The notes beneath the pieces were generated by a model. The model was not told where the DNA came from and made no database searches. It worked only from the letters and a program-made list of their open reading frames with translations. A stretch of DNA of 64,000 bases from Algicola sagamiensis DSM 14643 (lineage in GTDB: Bacteria; Pseudomonadota; Gammaproteobacteria; Enterobacterales; Alteromonadaceae), in contig NZ_KB894495.1 of the NCBI RefSeq assembly GCF_000374485.1, forward strand, positions 62,001 through 126,000. Reading direction: 5' to 3'. Both the position numbers and the translations under genes were made by a program. Shown piece after piece: positions 1-9,416 of this stretch. Numbering within the stretch: the stretch's first letter is position 1; every line of letters starts with the position of its first letter.

Positions 1-1
1 A

Positions 2-121
2 TTGCTTGTAGATTGGATTATTCAAGGGAATTGGCATGCGCAAGTTGATGAATTATGCGAAGCACTCTGGGCGCAAGTCAATTTTCCAGTTGGGATTAAA
101 AAAAGGATGATGATGATTTAA
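2..121 (+). CDS. C-terminal end of an unidentified protein (cut by window edge)
   Basis: An open frame runs in from the window start and stops at the TAA at 119-121, giving 39 residues that end in FPVGIKKRMMMI. It has a protein-like composition (several Trp, Asp and Glu) and no internal stop. The rest of the gene lies outside the window, so I cannot assign a family. It is followed by about 107 bp before the next gene. Confidence 0.5.
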   Translation: MLVDWIIQGNWHAQVDELCEALWAQVNFPVGIKKRMMMI

Positions 122-228
122 GCGTGAATTCTGTCGAATTCGCTATACTAATTAGCATGTTCGCGTTTATCTAATTCATTATCAGCCTGATTAAATTTCA
201 TGGCTGGTGGGGATCGTCGAGGTTTGTC

Positions 229-2112
229 GTGTCATCAAAGAATTTCACACTGCTGATTAAGCATAAACTCATTGCTAATGTGATCTTGGCAGGAGTCGGG
301 ATGTTGGCCATGTTGGGCCTGCTTTTTTACGCAAATTTTACTTATACCCTGCTGAACGATACCTCGAGTCAAGTGTCAGCACTTAACCAAAGTGTATTGA
401 TGTTGAGGCGCCATGAAAAAGATTTTATGGCGCGAAAAGATTTGAAGTATAAAACGAAGTTTGATGAAGAAGTTGAAAGGATCAAAGACACTTCAGACGC
501 TTTAAAAGAAGAACTGGTCAGCTTTGGCCTAGGAACCAATGAGCTCAATGATTTTAATCGAATTATTAAGGAATACTCTGATTTATTTCATAAACTCGTT
601 CAAAATCAACAAGCGATTGGAATGCATCCCAAAGATGCAAAATATGGCACGCTCAGAAAGGCTGTTCACAATGTCGAACAAGTACTCAAAGATAATGTGA
701 ATTACCAACTACTTGCCGATATGCTTCAACTTCGCAGAAATGAAAAAGACTTTATGTTGCGACATAAAGAAAAGTATTTAGGCAAATTTGATAAAAATAT
801 TAATAAATTCAAAACAAATTTAGAAGCAAGCTTTCTCGATGAAGATGTTCGAAAGACGTTGTCCGGGTATTTAGATGATTACTTGAGAGATTTTCGTTCT
901 CTCGTTGAAGCGCAAAAAGCAATTGGTTTAGACGAGAAGTCTGGGATCCTTGGTGAATTACGGACAACTGTCTCTGAAACTGAATCTCAACTCAGCACAT
1001 TAAGTGATATTGTGAAAAAACGTTTGGATGAAAAACGAACGTCTCTTCGTGCGACAGCATTTACGATTTTCCTGATTGTGTTGGTTTCAGTCATGATATT
1101 TAATTTCCTAATTAGTCGAAGTGTGTTGATTCCTCTTGGCCATGTATCCCGGACAGTGAAAGTTATTCGGGAGCATGATGATTTGACCAAGCGCATTGAA
1201 GTGGAGAGCAAGGATGAGTTAGGTGTGATGTCAGATGATGTGAATTCATTACTGGATGATTTCCGAGAACTGATATTGAGAGTTGGCGAAGCGATGGATA
1301 CGCTAAACCGGGAAACAATGAGTCTGGCGGATAACTCCGTGAATAATCTAGAGGCGATTAGGCTCCAAAGCCAGGAAACAGACTCCGTTGCAACAGCTGT
1401 TGAAGAAATGGGTGCAACAATCCGAGAAATTGCACAAAACACAGAATTTGCGGCAGATAGGGCAAAACAGAGTAATGAAAATGCAACGATTGGGCAAAAA
1501 CAGGTCGATCAGACAGTATCAAAAATTGATCGTTTATCGGATCGCTTGGAAGTTTCTTCAAAATCAGTGACACAGCTGGCAAAAGACAGCGAAAATATCG
1601 GTGCAGTCATGACGGTGATCCGCGGTATCGCTGAGCAAACCAACCTTCTTGCGTTAAATGCGGCTATCGAGGCAGCTCGTGCAGGTGAACAAGGGCGAGG
1701 GTTTGCGGTTGTCGCAGATGAGGTTCGGAGTCTAGCACTGAGAACGCAAGAGTCGACTCAGGAAATCGAAAACATTATCACAAGTTTGCAGAGCCAAACC
1801 CGAGAAATCGTCGAGCTGATCCAAGCCTGTCAAAAAGAAGGCCAAGATAGTGTCGGTCAGGCGCAAACGGCAGGACAACGTCTTCAACAGATCAATGAAG
1901 ATGTTAACAATATTCTGGATATGAATACTCAAATCGCTTCAGCCATTGAAGAGCAAAGCCAAGTTGCAGCTGAAGTGGGTAGAAATGTGGTGAAAATCCG
2001 CGATGTCTCAGAAGATTCCCATCAACGAGCTTCTGAAAACGCCTCCAGCTGTGATGAAGTCGCTGGATTGGCACAAAGTTTACAGGTGGCGATATCGAAG
2101 TTTAAGTATTGA
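229..2112 (+). CDS. Methyl-accepting chemotaxis protein with HBM-type sensor domain
   Basis: A 627-residue chemoreceptor. The first transmembrane helix is at about residues 14-36, followed by a long helical periplasmic region and a second transmembrane helix at about 275-298. HAMP covers about 298-350, and the cytoplasmic signalling domain runs to the C-terminus. Its hairpin tip includes [19 protein letters not shown], typical of receptors that bind CheA/CheW. The periplasmic part carries the motif RR(H/N)EKDFM twice, at residues 60-67 and 169-176, as in helical bimodular (HBM) sensors such as McpS, which binds organic acids; the ligand here is unknown. The start is GTG, supported by GAGG at 219-222. 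A hairpin terminator follows, so it is probably monocistronic. Confidence 0.93.
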   Translation: MSSKNFTLLIKHKLIANVILAGVGMLAMLGLLFYANFTYTLLNDTSSQVSALNQSVLMLRRHEKDFMARKDLKYKTKFDEEVERIKDTSDALKEELVSFGLGTNELNDFNRIIKEYSDLFHKLVQNQQAIGMHPKDAKYGTLRKAVHNVEQVLKDNVNYQLLADMLQLRRNEKDFMLRHKEKYLGKFDKNINKFKTNLEASFLDEDVRKTLSGYLDDYLRDFRSLVEAQKAIGLDEKSGILGELRTTVSETESQLSTLSDIVKKRLDEKRTSLRATAFTIFLIVLVSVMIFNFLISRSVLIPLGHVSRTVKVIREHDDLTKRIEVESKDELGVMSDDVNSLLDDFRELILRVGEAMDTLNRETMSLADNSVNNLEAIRLQSQETDSVATAVEEMGATIREIAQNTEFAADRAKQSNENATIGQKQVDQTVSKIDRLSDRLEVSSKSVTQLAKDSENIGAVMTVIRGIAEQTNLLALNAAIEAARAGEQGRGFAVVADEVRSLALRTQESTQEIENIITSLQSQTREIVELIQACQKEGQDSVGQAQTAGQRLQQINEDVNNILDMNTQIASAIEEQSQVAAEVGRNVVKIRDVSEDSHQRASENASSCDEVAGLAQSLQVAISKFKY

Positions 2113-2129
2113 TGATTCGATTTTAATAA

Positions 2130-2158
2130 ATAGCCCTTTGAAGTACTCAAGGGGCTAT
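2130..2158 (+). terminator. Hairpin terminator after the chemoreceptor gene
   Basis: A 12-bp stem (2130-2141 pairs with 2147-2158, one G:T) with a 5-nt loop starts 18 bp after the chemoreceptor stop. The following sequence is only moderately T-rich, so termination may be incomplete. Confidence 0.55.
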
Positions 2159-2236
2159 CCATTTCTTGCCTTATTTCTCTTTGTTAAATTTTGAATTTAA
2201 TTTTAAGTAATTGCCACGAAAAACAGAGAGTGTATT

Positions 2237-2686
2237 GGCAAGAGTCGAGGTGGGAATTCAACGAAAATTCATTTAGTTGTATACAGCGGTAGTTTACCCA
2301 TTCACTTCAAGTTATCCGAAGGACAAAGACATGATATTTCCTATTCGGAACAGTTGTCTGACCATATGAAACAGATCAATGTGCTCATTACAGATAAAGG
2401 CTATGACAGTGAAGCGTTCAGGCAATATGTGACTTCAAAAGGAGGCTAAACAGTTATCCCAAAAAGAAACGATGGTCAGGATATCGGAAAAGACAGTGTG
2501 GATTGGTGCTTTTACCGCTACCATCATTTGATGGAAAACGCATTTGCGAGGGTGAAGCACTCTTCAACAAGGTACGATAAATTTGCAAGGAATTATGCCA
2601 GCATGCTGTCACTGGCAGCACATGCAGATGTGGTTACCAATTTATTGTTGAGTAAAATATATACGGGAAAGATCAACCGCTCCTAA
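2237..2686 (+). pseudogene. Remnant of an IS5-family transposase
   Basis: Reading one frame from 2237 gives GKSRGGNSTKIHLVV, then LITDKGYDSEAFR, a TAA stop at 2447-2449, then TVIPKR, DWCFYRYHHLMENAFARVK and TRYDKFARNYASML before the final stop. These are the recognisable C-terminal blocks of IS5/IS427-group DDE transposases: the second catalytic Asp in ITDKGYD and the Glu in MENAFARVK. The N-terminal third, including the first Asp, is absent. The segment normally seen between ARVK and TRYDK also looks shortened. I see no terminal inverted repeats. It is an inactive relic; the downstream part (2498-2686) could be mistaken for a 62-residue gene. Confidence 0.82.
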
Positions 2687-2825
2687 TAATTTTTTCTGAA
2701 ATATTTGTAAAGATACTGTTACTGAATAAGCAGTAAATGAATTTTTAATTGAAGATACATCTAGTCTCCCATTTCAATAGCTATCTTCTACGTAAAGAAA
2801 GATGACATAAGTTGAGGAAAGAATT

Positions 2826-3166
2826 ATGAATTTATCACCTGTAAACAATAACGTAACTCATAACATTACTCCTAATTTTACCCCTAACACGACTGTAAGT
2901 CAGGGTGATGGTCGATTGGATGGAAAAGTTACACTTTTACCAAATAACCATGCCTCGCACAAGAATGCTATAACAAGAATGCTATAAATAGTATTGCTAA
3001 TGCTAAAGTTGAAGCTTCACAGCAAGAAGAAGTTACACCACTTAAGAGCAAAATGATAAGTTTCTTAAAGGATGTCGGAGCCGCTACTTACGCCTTTATG
3101 GAATCCGCGTTGAAAATAACATTTGAAGTATTGACTTTCCCTTTCGAATTGCTTGATGGACTATGA
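2826..3166 (+). pseudogene. Small gene of unknown function, frameshifted by a 14-bp tandem duplication
   Basis: As it stands, an ATG at 2826 opens a 53-codon frame ending at the TAA at 2985-2987. The shift is caused by an exact, adjacent 14-bp duplication at 2959-2972/2973-2986. Removing one copy restores a continuous frame to the TGA at 3164-3166 and a 108-residue product. That product has an Asn/Thr-rich start (MNLSPVNNNVTHNI), a polar middle (VEASQQEEVTPLKSK) and an amphipathic or hydrophobic C-terminus (FMESALKITFEVLTFPFELL). GAGGAAAG about 10 nt upstream could serve as a ribosome site. I recognise no family. It is AT-rich and lies between mobile-element debris and spo0M, which suggests an acquired accessory gene. 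Confidence 0.55.
2959..2986 (+). repeat. Exact 14-bp tandem duplication
   Basis: The unit ACAAGAATGCTATA occurs twice with no spacer (2959-2972 and 2973-2986). Its length is not a multiple of three, so it shifts the frame of the enclosing small gene and creates the stop at 2985. Confidence 0.95.
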
Positions 3167-3186
3167 TTTCTGGTGCCACCAGAAAT
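3166..3186. repeat. Perfect 21-bp palindrome after the broken small gene
   Basis: ATTTCTGGTG and CACCAGAAAT flank a single C. It sits directly on the ancestral stop codon of the frameshifted gene. It could form a short hairpin but lacks a T-run, so it is a weak terminator candidate. It may instead be a leftover element end. Confidence 0.6.
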
Positions 3187-3444
3187 ATATCCACTGAATG
3201 ACGTTTTAAAACAAGGGGTATAAGCACTCCTCACAAAGGCCATTGAAGCGGAAGCTGAAGTGGCCGAGTTGTTGGCACAATACGAAGCGCGTCCATGTCA
3301 GGGATTATTATACCTAAGCAGTACAAGCGCTGACCACATTAGCTTAGGCGTCGTTCTTCGCGTTTTACAAATCGACTTTTATCGAGAAGCCAAAGACTGT
3401 GATTGCCTATGGCTTCAAAGAAAATCTTGAAACAAAAACGGATT
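3187..3444 (+). other. Non-coding or decayed stretch with a possible transposase scrap
   Basis: There is no intact gene. From 3222 a short frame reads ALLTKAIEAEAEVAELLAQYEA, which resembles the N-terminal region of IS256/mutator-type transposases (often LL..AIE.E.AE.L). It then decays. The match is short and could be chance. Confidence 0.25.
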
Positions 3445-4239
3445 TTAACAATGTTGCTGGATCACATTCGCGATGAGATCTGGCAGTTGTTCACAGTGAT
3501 CTTCTTCAATGATGAGTTTAAGATTTGTTTCATCCATATCGAGTGCTTCTGCGAAGAAACCTTGCAATCCGCGAGCCTTCCGGTCGATTTCCATGTACAG
3601 CACTAAGCGGTCTGCTTCGGGCTTCATCACAAGTTCGACTTCTTTGACACGGCCAATAAACTCACCGCTGATCGGTTTAAATTCAAACTCTTGGACAAAT
3701 GGTAGATCGCCGAACTGGCGCTTATCAGAGCCTTCGCACTCGGCTTCATTCAGTTGGAATCCAAGTGTATTCATGGCTTCTAGTAATCCCTGTTGTAAGG
3801 TATTTGGGATCACTTCAATGGTGTCTCTATCTGTTGGATCGAGCGCGATTGGAATATCTAGGTTTGTCTCTAACCAGCAAATTGTCTTACTGATGGAAAT
3901 CGGAGCATTTTCTGGTAGTGGAATACTGAATGATAGCTCTTTTTCTTCGTCTTCATGGATTTCAAAACTGTCTTCAAGATGATAGCTGGCAAGTCTGTGT
4001 TGTCGTTCTACAACTTCAGTGTAAGGCTCGTCATTATCATCTGTATGGGTGACTTCGACGAAGTAATTACAGAAAAGCTCCAAGTCGATTTTGTTGATTT
4101 TTTGCGTGCTATGCCCACCTTTTATATAGATGGTTCCGGTAATTGCTTCGCCTGGTATTGCCTCGACATGATCGATCTCGGTATCAACGGTTGCTGCGCC
4201 AATACCGACAGAAGAAAGCATTTTTTTTAGAAATGACAT
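3445..4239 (-). CDS. Spo0M-family (sporulation-control-like) protein
   Basis: 264 residues. The N-terminus MSFLKKMLSSVGIGAATVDT, then EAIPGEAITGTIYIKGG and the Leu/Glu-rich beta-strand pattern that follows, match the Spo0M family (arrestin-like fold). In Bacillus this family modulates sporulation and cell division; in non-sporulating gammaproteobacteria the role is unknown. No signal peptide or membrane segment is visible, so it is probably cytosolic. I chose the ATG at 4239 over a start six codons upstream because family members begin at MSFLKK and a CAGGGA ribosome site lies just upstream. It is divergent from potA across about 186 bp and stands alone. Confidence 0.85.
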   Translation of the reverse strand: MSFLKKMLSSVGIGAATVDTEIDHVEAIPGEAITGTIYIKGGHSTQKINKIDLELFCNYFVEVTHTDDNDEPYTEVVERQHRLASYHLEDSFEIHEDEEKELSFSIPLPENAPISISKTICWLETNLDIPIALDPTDRDTIEVIPNTLQQGLLEAMNTLGFQLNEAECEGSDKRQFGDLPFVQEFEFKPISGEFIGRVKEVELVMKPEADRLVLYMEIDRKARGLQGFFAEALDMDETNLKLIIEEDHCEQLPDLIANVIQQHC

Positions 4240-4425
4240 AGAGAGTCCCTGAGTCAATAGTCGTTATGTAATCGCTGTTATCAGTTAGCCATTATAGGTC
4301 AACTGTGATGTGAGCAGTCTAACGAAAACCTGCTCAAATTTGTAGTCGGGTTGAATCTCAACTTTTCAATTGGATTGATGCGTGAGAAAATAGTCCGTTC
4401 GGTGTAATTCTTTGAGGTCATATTC

Positions 4426-5523
4426 GTGGGGCAAGGTGTCTTAATTTCCTTGGAGGGGATTTCTAAAGTTTATCAGGATAAAGTAGTGGTTCAGGATCTG
4501 TCTTTTACGATCCATGCGGGTGAGTTCTTCACGATTCTAGGGCCTTCTGGCTGCGGTAAGAGTACCATTCTAAAATTGATCTCTGGCCTGGAACATCCAG
4601 AAGAGGGGCGATTAATCTTGGATCAGGAAGACATTACCCATCTTGCCGCGGAAAAACGTCCTATCAATACTGTTTTTCAAAGTTATGCGTTATTCCCCCA
4701 TATGACTGTAGCTGACAATGTCGCCTTCGGATTGAAGGTGAAGGGTGTTCCAAAACAAGAAATCAAATCACGTGTTTTGGAAGCACTGGACATTGTTCGA
4801 CTATCTCACTTAGCTTCTCGAAAACCGGCAGAACTTTCTGGTGGTCAACAGCAGCGAGTTGCGATAGCACGTGCAGTGGTCAACCGACCAAAGCTCCTAC
4901 TTTTAGATGAATCACTGAGTGCGCTGGATTACAAGCTTCGACAAGAGATGCAAATTGAACTCAAGCAATTGCAGCGAAAGCTTGGGATCACTTTTGTTTA
5001 TGTCACCCATGATCAAGAAGAAGCACTGTCAATGTCTGATCGGATCTTGTTGATGCGCGAAGGGCAGATTCAGCAAATTGGTTCACCGAGAGAAATATAC
5101 GAGACACCGAACAGTCTTTTTTCTGCGGGATTTATTGGTGAAATGAACCAGTTCGATGGGGTGATCCTGGAACGAAAACAAGCCCGTATTTATATTGCGG
5201 AACTCATGGGGCAGCAATGCCAGATTGAGTCGACACACGATTTTGCTGTTGGTGACCAGATTCATGTGTTACTACGTCCAGAAGACTTGCGGCTACAGGA
5301 AGTGCCGGATACGACCAAAGAAACAGGTTTTGTCGGCCATATCACCGAGCGAAATTATAAAGGGAAAACGTTAGATTCAGTGATCACATTGGAAAATGGT
5401 AATCAACTATTGGCAAGTGAATTCTTCAATGAAGATGACCCAGATTTCGACTACGCCATCGATCAAAAAGTATCTATCGATTGGGTGCATGGCTGGGAGG
5501 TTGTTTTGCCATATGAAGGTTAA
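4426..5523 (+). CDS. potA: Spermidine/putrescine ABC transporter ATPase PotA
   Basis: A 365-residue ABC ATPase that powers polyamine import. It shows the Walker [10 protein letters not shown] at residues 39-47, the Q-loop ([12 protein letters not shown]), the signature LSGGQQQR and the Walker B LLLLDES, followed by the H-loop in [11 protein letters not shown]-terminal TOBE-type regulatory domain follows (about 235-365). Length matches PotA (about 378 in E. coli). The start is GTG with GAGG at 4414-4417. It is first in a potABCD operon: potB begins 11 bp before the potA stop, which indicates translational coupling. The substrate assignment rests on the PotD-type binding protein at the operon end. 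Confidence 0.93.
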   Translation: MGQGVLISLEGISKVYQDKVVVQDLSFTIHAGEFFTILGPSGCGKSTILKLISGLEHPEEGRLILDQEDITHLAAEKRPINTVFQSYALFPHMTVADNVAFGLKVKGVPKQEIKSRVLEALDIVRLSHLASRKPAELSGGQQQRVAIARAVVNRPKLLLLDESLSALDYKLRQEMQIELKQLQRKLGITFVYVTHDQEEALSMSDRILLMREGQIQQIGSPREIYETPNSLFSAGFIGEMNQFDGVILERKQARIYIAELMGQQCQIESTHDFAVGDQIHVLLRPEDLRLQEVPDTTKETGFVGHITERNYKGKTLDSVITLENGNQLLASEFFNEDDPDFDYAIDQKVSIDWVHGWEVVLPYEG

Positions 5524-6373
5524 AGGATTTTTCGCTGTTATTGCTATTGCAATCGTTGGTAGTTGGTTAGGGCTGTTTATTGCTGTTCCAAATGTATTGG
5601 TTTTGATTACGAGCTTTTTGGAAAACGATCCGCAAGGTTTCTTTCATTTGCAGTTTTCAACAGCAGCTTATCATCAAGTGTTCGATCCGTTATTTTGGCG
5701 AGTATTTCTGCATAGTTTTGAGATGTCTTTCAAAGCAATGATAATTTGTTTAACCATCGCATTTCCATTTTCTTATTGGCTCTGTCAGTTTTCCAGCAAA
5801 GTTCGAGGTTGGTTACTGTTTTTAACAATCGTCCCATTCTGGACGAATTCTCTCGTTCGAGCCTATGCGATTAAGTTTATTCTTGGAAAAAAAGGGCTGG
5901 TGAATAGTACGCTCTTATTCATCGGGGTGATCGATAAACCGCTCAAACTACTTTATTCTGAATTTGCAGTCATATTTGGACTTGTTTACGTGTTATTGCC
6001 ATTTATGATCCTGCCGCTTTATGCCTCACTAGAAAAACTGGATAAAAACTTACTGTCAGCTGCACGTGATCTGGGTGCAAATGGTCTGCAACGTATGTGG
6101 TATATTGTGATCCCACTCTCGATGCCTGGCATTCTTGCGGGATGCTTGGCTGTATTTTTACCCGCGATGGGCATGTTTTATATTTCGGACCTATTAGGCG
6201 GGGCAAAAAACCTTCTTCTTGGCAACTTGATTAAAACCGAGTTTTTATCCACACAAAACTGGCCATATGGGGCTGCAATGAGCATCAGTTTGATTGTGTT
6301 GATGGCTGGCATGTTATTTATCTATTACAAAGCGGCACAACATGTTCAGAAGCGAGGAGAGTTTGATGTTTAA
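5513..6373 (+). CDS. potB: Spermidine/putrescine ABC transporter permease PotB
   Basis: A 286-residue inner-membrane permease with about six transmembrane helices. The binding-protein-dependent transport signature that docks to the ATPase is visible around residues 175-200 ([20 protein letters not shown], the EAA loop). The start is the ATG inside the end of potA (11-bp overlap), preceded by GGGAGG at 5495-5500; upstream in-frame starts lie deep within potA and are unlikely. The product begins MKVKGFFAV with an immediate hydrophobic helix. It overlaps potC by 8 bp. It pairs with PotC to form the channel. Confidence 0.92.
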   Translation: MKVKGFFAVIAIAIVGSWLGLFIAVPNVLVLITSFLENDPQGFFHLQFSTAAYHQVFDPLFWRVFLHSFEMSFKAMIICLTIAFPFSYWLCQFSSKVRGWLLFLTIVPFWTNSLVRAYAIKFILGKKGLVNSTLLFIGVIDKPLKLLYSEFAVIFGLVYVLLPFMILPLYASLEKLDKNLLSAARDLGANGLQRMWYIVIPLSMPGILAGCLAVFLPAMGMFYISDLLGGAKNLLLGNLIKTEFLSTQNWPYGAAMSISLIVLMAGMLFIYYKAAQHVQKRGEFDV

Positions 6374-7136
6374 ACTCGGAAAAAGCCTCTTTTTTGGTGC
6401 TGTTTTTTTATATCTCTACTTGCCGATTATCGTATTGACCGCAAATTCATTCAATACATCCAAATATGGGATCAAATGGCGCGGATTTAGCTGGAAATGG
6501 TATGAGCGCCTCTTTGATAATGATGCACTGTTAACTGCTGCTTGGCATTCGATTATTGTCGCTGCTTGTGCAGCAACATTCGCTTGTGTTATTGGAACTT
6601 TGGCTGCAATTGCATTGTACCGCTACAAATTTCGTGGAAAATCCTTAATGACTGGCAGTCTGTTTGTCATGCTGGTGGCACCAGATATTGTCATTGCAAT
6701 TGCATTTTTAAGTTTGTTTCTATTGCTTGGTATCTCCCTTGGATTCTGGTCATTGTTGATCGCACATATTACTTTCTGTCTACCATTTGTTGTGGTCACT
6801 GTCTTTGCTCGATTACGAGATATGGATCCCAACTTACTTGCAGCTGCAAAAGATCTTGGGGCTTCAGATGGATTAATGATCCGAAAGGTACTCCTTCCAT
6901 TACTCTCACCTGCGATTATTTCAGGCTGGTTACTCGCCTTTACCCTGTCGTTAGATGATGTCATTGTAAGTACATTTGTAACGGGACCGTCGTTTGAGAT
7001 CTTACCGTTAAAAGTTTTTTCATTGGTTAAAGTTGGTGTTTCACCAGAGGTAAACGCACTTTCTGTGTTGATCCTGCTTGGCTCGCTGACTTTCGTTATT
7101 CTCTCGCAGATGATTTTAAAAAAAGGAAAAAGATGA
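6366..7136 (+). CDS. potC: Spermidine/putrescine ABC transporter permease PotC
   Basis: A 256-residue permease and second half of the Pot channel. Transmembrane helices begin at once (LGKSLFFGAVFLYLYLPIIV). NSFNTSKYG is typical of PotC/PotI. The EAA loop is LLAAAKDLGASDGLMIRKVL, and SLDDVIVSTFVTGP follows. I start it at the ATG at 6366 because GAGGAGA lies 5 nt upstream at 6354-6360 and the start overlaps the potB stop; an in-frame start eight codons earlier has no such site. The stop overlaps the potD start in an ATGA arrangement. Confidence 0.92.
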   Translation: MFKLGKSLFFGAVFLYLYLPIIVLTANSFNTSKYGIKWRGFSWKWYERLFDNDALLTAAWHSIIVAACAATFACVIGTLAAIALYRYKFRGKSLMTGSLFVMLVAPDIVIAIAFLSLFLLLGISLGFWSLLIAHITFCLPFVVVTVFARLRDMDPNLLAAAKDLGASDGLMIRKVLLPLLSPAIISGWLLAFTLSLDDVIVSTFVTGPSFEILPLKVFSLVKVGVSPEVNALSVLILLGSLTFVILSQMILKKGKR

Positions 7137-8170
7137 TGAGACCCATCGTTCTGCTTGGATTGGCAGCACTTGCCTTTTCCACATCCGTCTTCGCTAATCA
7201 AAAAGTTGTTGTTTATAACTGGTCCCAATACATTCCAGATGGACTTGTTGCACAGTTTGAGAAAGAAACAGGCATTGATGTGGAGTATTCCACATATGAA
7301 AGTAATGAAAGCATGTATGCAAAACTCAAGCTGATGAAATCATCAGGCTATGATGTTGTTGTCCCATCAGCATATTTTGTTTCGAAGATGCGTAAAGAGG
7401 GCATGCTTCATCCTGTTGATAAAACACTGATTCCAAACCTGAAAAATTTGGATACGAACCTTCTCAATAAACCTTACGATCCGAATAACCAATATAGTAT
7501 TCCATACCTGTGGGGAAGTACGGGTATTGCAGTCAATGGGGAAGAAATTGATCCGAAAAGTATCACATCATGGTCTGATCTTTGGAATCAAAAATTTGCA
7601 GGTGATGTTTTACTGACGGATGATGTTCGGGAAGTATTCCAAATTGCGCTGGCCATCAAAGGTTACAGCGGTAATACCCGTAATGAAAAGGAAATCAAAG
7701 AAGCGTATGAACTATTAAAAACGTTGATGCCAAATGTCCAAGCATTCAATTCCGATGCGCCACGGATGCCGTACTTGGCTGGTGATACAAATATCGGGAT
7801 GATCTGGAATGGAGAAGCGTGGATGGCAAAAGAAGAAACAAAGCACCTTCATTATATTTATCCGAAAGAAGGCGCGATCTTTTGGGTCGATAGCTTTGTT
7901 ATTCCAAAAAATGCAAGCAATGTGAAAGCGGCCCATGCCTTCATCAACTTTATGCTCAAAGCGACTTCTGCGAAGAAATGTATGGAACATACAGGCTATG
8001 CGACACCAAATCTTGCAGGGCGTGCATTGCTCAGTAATAAAGTCAAAAACAGTCCAATCATTAATCCTTCAAAAGAAGATATTGAGCGGGGCGAGTTTCA
8101 AGACGATGTTGGTGATGTAATTCAAATCTACCAAAAGTACTGGAATATGCTAAAAACTGGCGCTAAATGA
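7133..8170 (+). CDS. potD: Periplasmic polyamine-binding protein PotD/PotF type
   Basis: A 345-residue exported solute-binding protein. The first 21 residues form a signal peptide ending in FSTSVFA before NQKVVVYNWSQYIPD. The motif VYNWS.YIP, the GYDVVVPSAYFVSKM region and LWGSTGIAVN are characteristic of spermidine/putrescine-binding proteins. Acidic and aromatic residues such as W in MIWNGEAWMA line the ligand pocket in this family. It is coupled to potC by a 4-bp ATGA overlap and completes the operon. Spermidine (PotD) versus putrescine (PotF) cannot be decided by eye; the ABCD order favours PotD. Confidence 0.9.
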   Translation: MMRPIVLLGLAALAFSTSVFANQKVVVYNWSQYIPDGLVAQFEKETGIDVEYSTYESNESMYAKLKLMKSSGYDVVVPSAYFVSKMRKEGMLHPVDKTLIPNLKNLDTNLLNKPYDPNNQYSIPYLWGSTGIAVNGEEIDPKSITSWSDLWNQKFAGDVLLTDDVREVFQIALAIKGYSGNTRNEKEIKEAYELLKTLMPNVQAFNSDAPRMPYLAGDTNIGMIWNGEAWMAKEETKHLHYIYPKEGAIFWVDSFVIPKNASNVKAAHAFINFMLKATSAKKCMEHTGYATPNLAGRALLSNKVKNSPIINPSKEDIERGEFQDDVGDVIQIYQKYWNMLKTGAK

Positions 8171-8212
8171 TTTCAAAATTCACGATATTTATCGATTAAT
8201 TTGATCTGACCA

Positions 8213-8536
8213 CTAGTTCAAATGCGCTTTAATTGCACATTGAGCAAATCGATGTTTGATTTGCTCAATCTGACTTCTTGAAAAACGAACTTGCTTCAAA
8301 AATATTGTCCCTTCGCACATACTTCTCATTCTGGAAAAAGTCATCATACATGCGGATTCATCCTGCGCAGAGCGACACTGCTCTTCTGTGAACTGGATCA
8401 CCTGAGGGTAAAGTTCTTTCTTAGAAATAGCATCTTCCTCAGACTGTGGCACTGAAGCCAGAGGCGTTGAAGGCACTTGATTCATATAAAAATAAACCCC
8501 ACCTAAGATTAAAATCGCAAGGAGTAATGATTTCAT
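8213..8536 (-). CDS. Small membrane-anchored protein of unknown function
   Basis: 107 residues. An N-terminal hydrophobic helix (MKSLLLAILILGGVYFYMN) acts as signal or anchor. A Pro/Ser linker and a polar domain with four Cys (QCRSAQ, ESACMM, MRSMCEG, FAQCAI) follow, which may form two disulfides in the periplasm. TAGGT precedes the ATG. It starts 6 bp after the MarR-type gene on the same strand, so the two are probably co-transcribed. I recognise no family. Confidence 0.7.
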   Translation of the reverse strand: MKSLLLAILILGGVYFYMNQVPSTPLASVPQSEEDAISKKELYPQVIQFTEEQCRSAQDESACMMTFSRMRSMCEGTIFLKQVRFSRSQIEQIKHRFAQCAIKAHLN

Positions 8537-8542
8537 TTTTAC

Positions 8543-9019
8543 CTATTCCGCATTTGTAATGCTACCTATTTCCAGCATAGGCGCTACATCAATATCTTCC
8601 GCATTCATCATCGCTGAAATGCGCTGAACAGAAGAAAGCAGTAGACTTTGTTCCCACTCTTCCAGTTTTTGAAATTTATTAATAAAACTTTGCTGGAGCG
8701 GTAATGGGGCCTTTGCAAGCAAATGGCGACCTTCCTCAGTCAGTTGTGCATGCACTTTTCGCTTATCGGTTGTGCTGCGAACACGGATAACATAACCGTT
8801 CCGTTCGAGTCTATCCAAGATTGCTGTAGCAGTCGCTTGGCTCATATTGGTTTTATTCGATAACTCTTTGATCGTAACATCACCTAGCTCCCTGATAGAA
8901 CGCATCAAAATAAGCTGAGGCCCGGTGAGTCCAGACTCCTTACTGAGTTTTTTTGAATGTAAATCAATCGCTCTGATGATCTGGCGGATCGACATGAGAA
9001 CTTCTTCGTGCTTTTCCAA
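8543..9019 (-). CDS. MarR-family regulator, EctR/CosR-like
   Basis: 158 residues with a winged helix-turn-helix at about 35-105: GLTGPQLILMRSI, the recognition helix region KTNMSQATATAILDRLERNG and the wing STTDKRKVHAQLTEEG. The N-terminus (IRQIIRAIDLHSKKLSKESG) is like the EctR/CosR subgroup, which controls compatible-solute genes. It is transcribed away from a BCCT carrier across a 397-bp region holding a palindrome at the carrier's putative promoter, so I infer it regulates osmolyte uptake. The start used is TTG at 9019 with AGG upstream; an ATG at 8995 is an alternative. Confidence 0.82.
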   Translation of the reverse strand: MEKHEEVLMSIRQIIRAIDLHSKKLSKESGLTGPQLILMRSIRELGDVTIKELSNKTNMSQATATAILDRLERNGYVIRVRSTTDKRKVHAQLTEEGRHLLAKAPLPLQQSFINKFQKLEEWEQSLLLSSVQRISAMMNAEDIDVAPMLEIGSITNAE

Positions 9020-9416
9020 AGTGATGACCTATTTAACAGAAAAAAGTAACAGCGTGAATTGCGCGAAGATAGCGTATTTCATCAATTAATGAAAGAGGGA
9101 CATGTATGAATACCTTCATCAACGGTTTCATGAGCACTAAGAATAGAGAATGACTTAGCTTTTTAGTACAAAATATTCGTCTACGAATTAATTTTGAAGT
9201 TAGTGGTTGCTTTCATACGAATCCATGAGTGGATAAAATTCATCAATTGAAAAAGAATTGCCTTATTTTTATTCATTTGTTGGCAAATGGTATTGGATTC
9301 TATAGAATTGATTGGAAAATCAATCGCGCTTTATTACGATGTGTTCAAACTAATTGAGCTTTTAAACGAGAAAGGTCATTTGTGTTCGTACTAAAAACAG
9401 AATCAAGAGAGGATAA
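9020..9416. promoter_or_regulatory. Divergent regulatory region between the MarR-type gene and the BCCT carrier
   Basis: No gene is seen in this 397-bp stretch. The sequence TTCATCAATT occurs at 9078-9087 and again at 9239-9248; the first copy lies within a near-palindrome (9078-9093). A candidate promoter for the carrier is TTGGCA (9280-9285) and TATAGA (9301-9306), with a short 15-bp spacer. A palindrome follows directly. The layout suits a repressor controlling both directions. Confidence 0.45.
9307..9324. promoter_or_regulatory. Operator-like palindrome at the BCCT promoter
   Basis: ATTGATT and AATCAAT flank GGAA, a perfect 7-4-7 inverted repeat. It abuts the putative -10 element and lies 92 bp before the start codon. 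Its size fits a winged-helix MarR dimer site; the assignment to the neighbouring regulator is inference. Confidence 0.5.

Noticed and set aside
987-1442. 151-codon minus-strand frame inside the chemoreceptor
   Set aside because: Antisense to well-supported HAMP/signalling sequence; no independent evidence.
2498-2686. 62-residue gene
   Set aside because: It is the downstream part of the IS5-type transposase remnant after the in-frame stop.
3403-3606. 67-codon plus-strand frame over the spo0M 3' end
   Set aside because: Antisense to the Spo0M-family gene; composition not protein-like.
4426-8170. Possible putrescine system potFGHI instead of potABCD
   Set aside because: The binding protein is last and the ATPase first, the potABCD order; however substrate specificity remains unproven.
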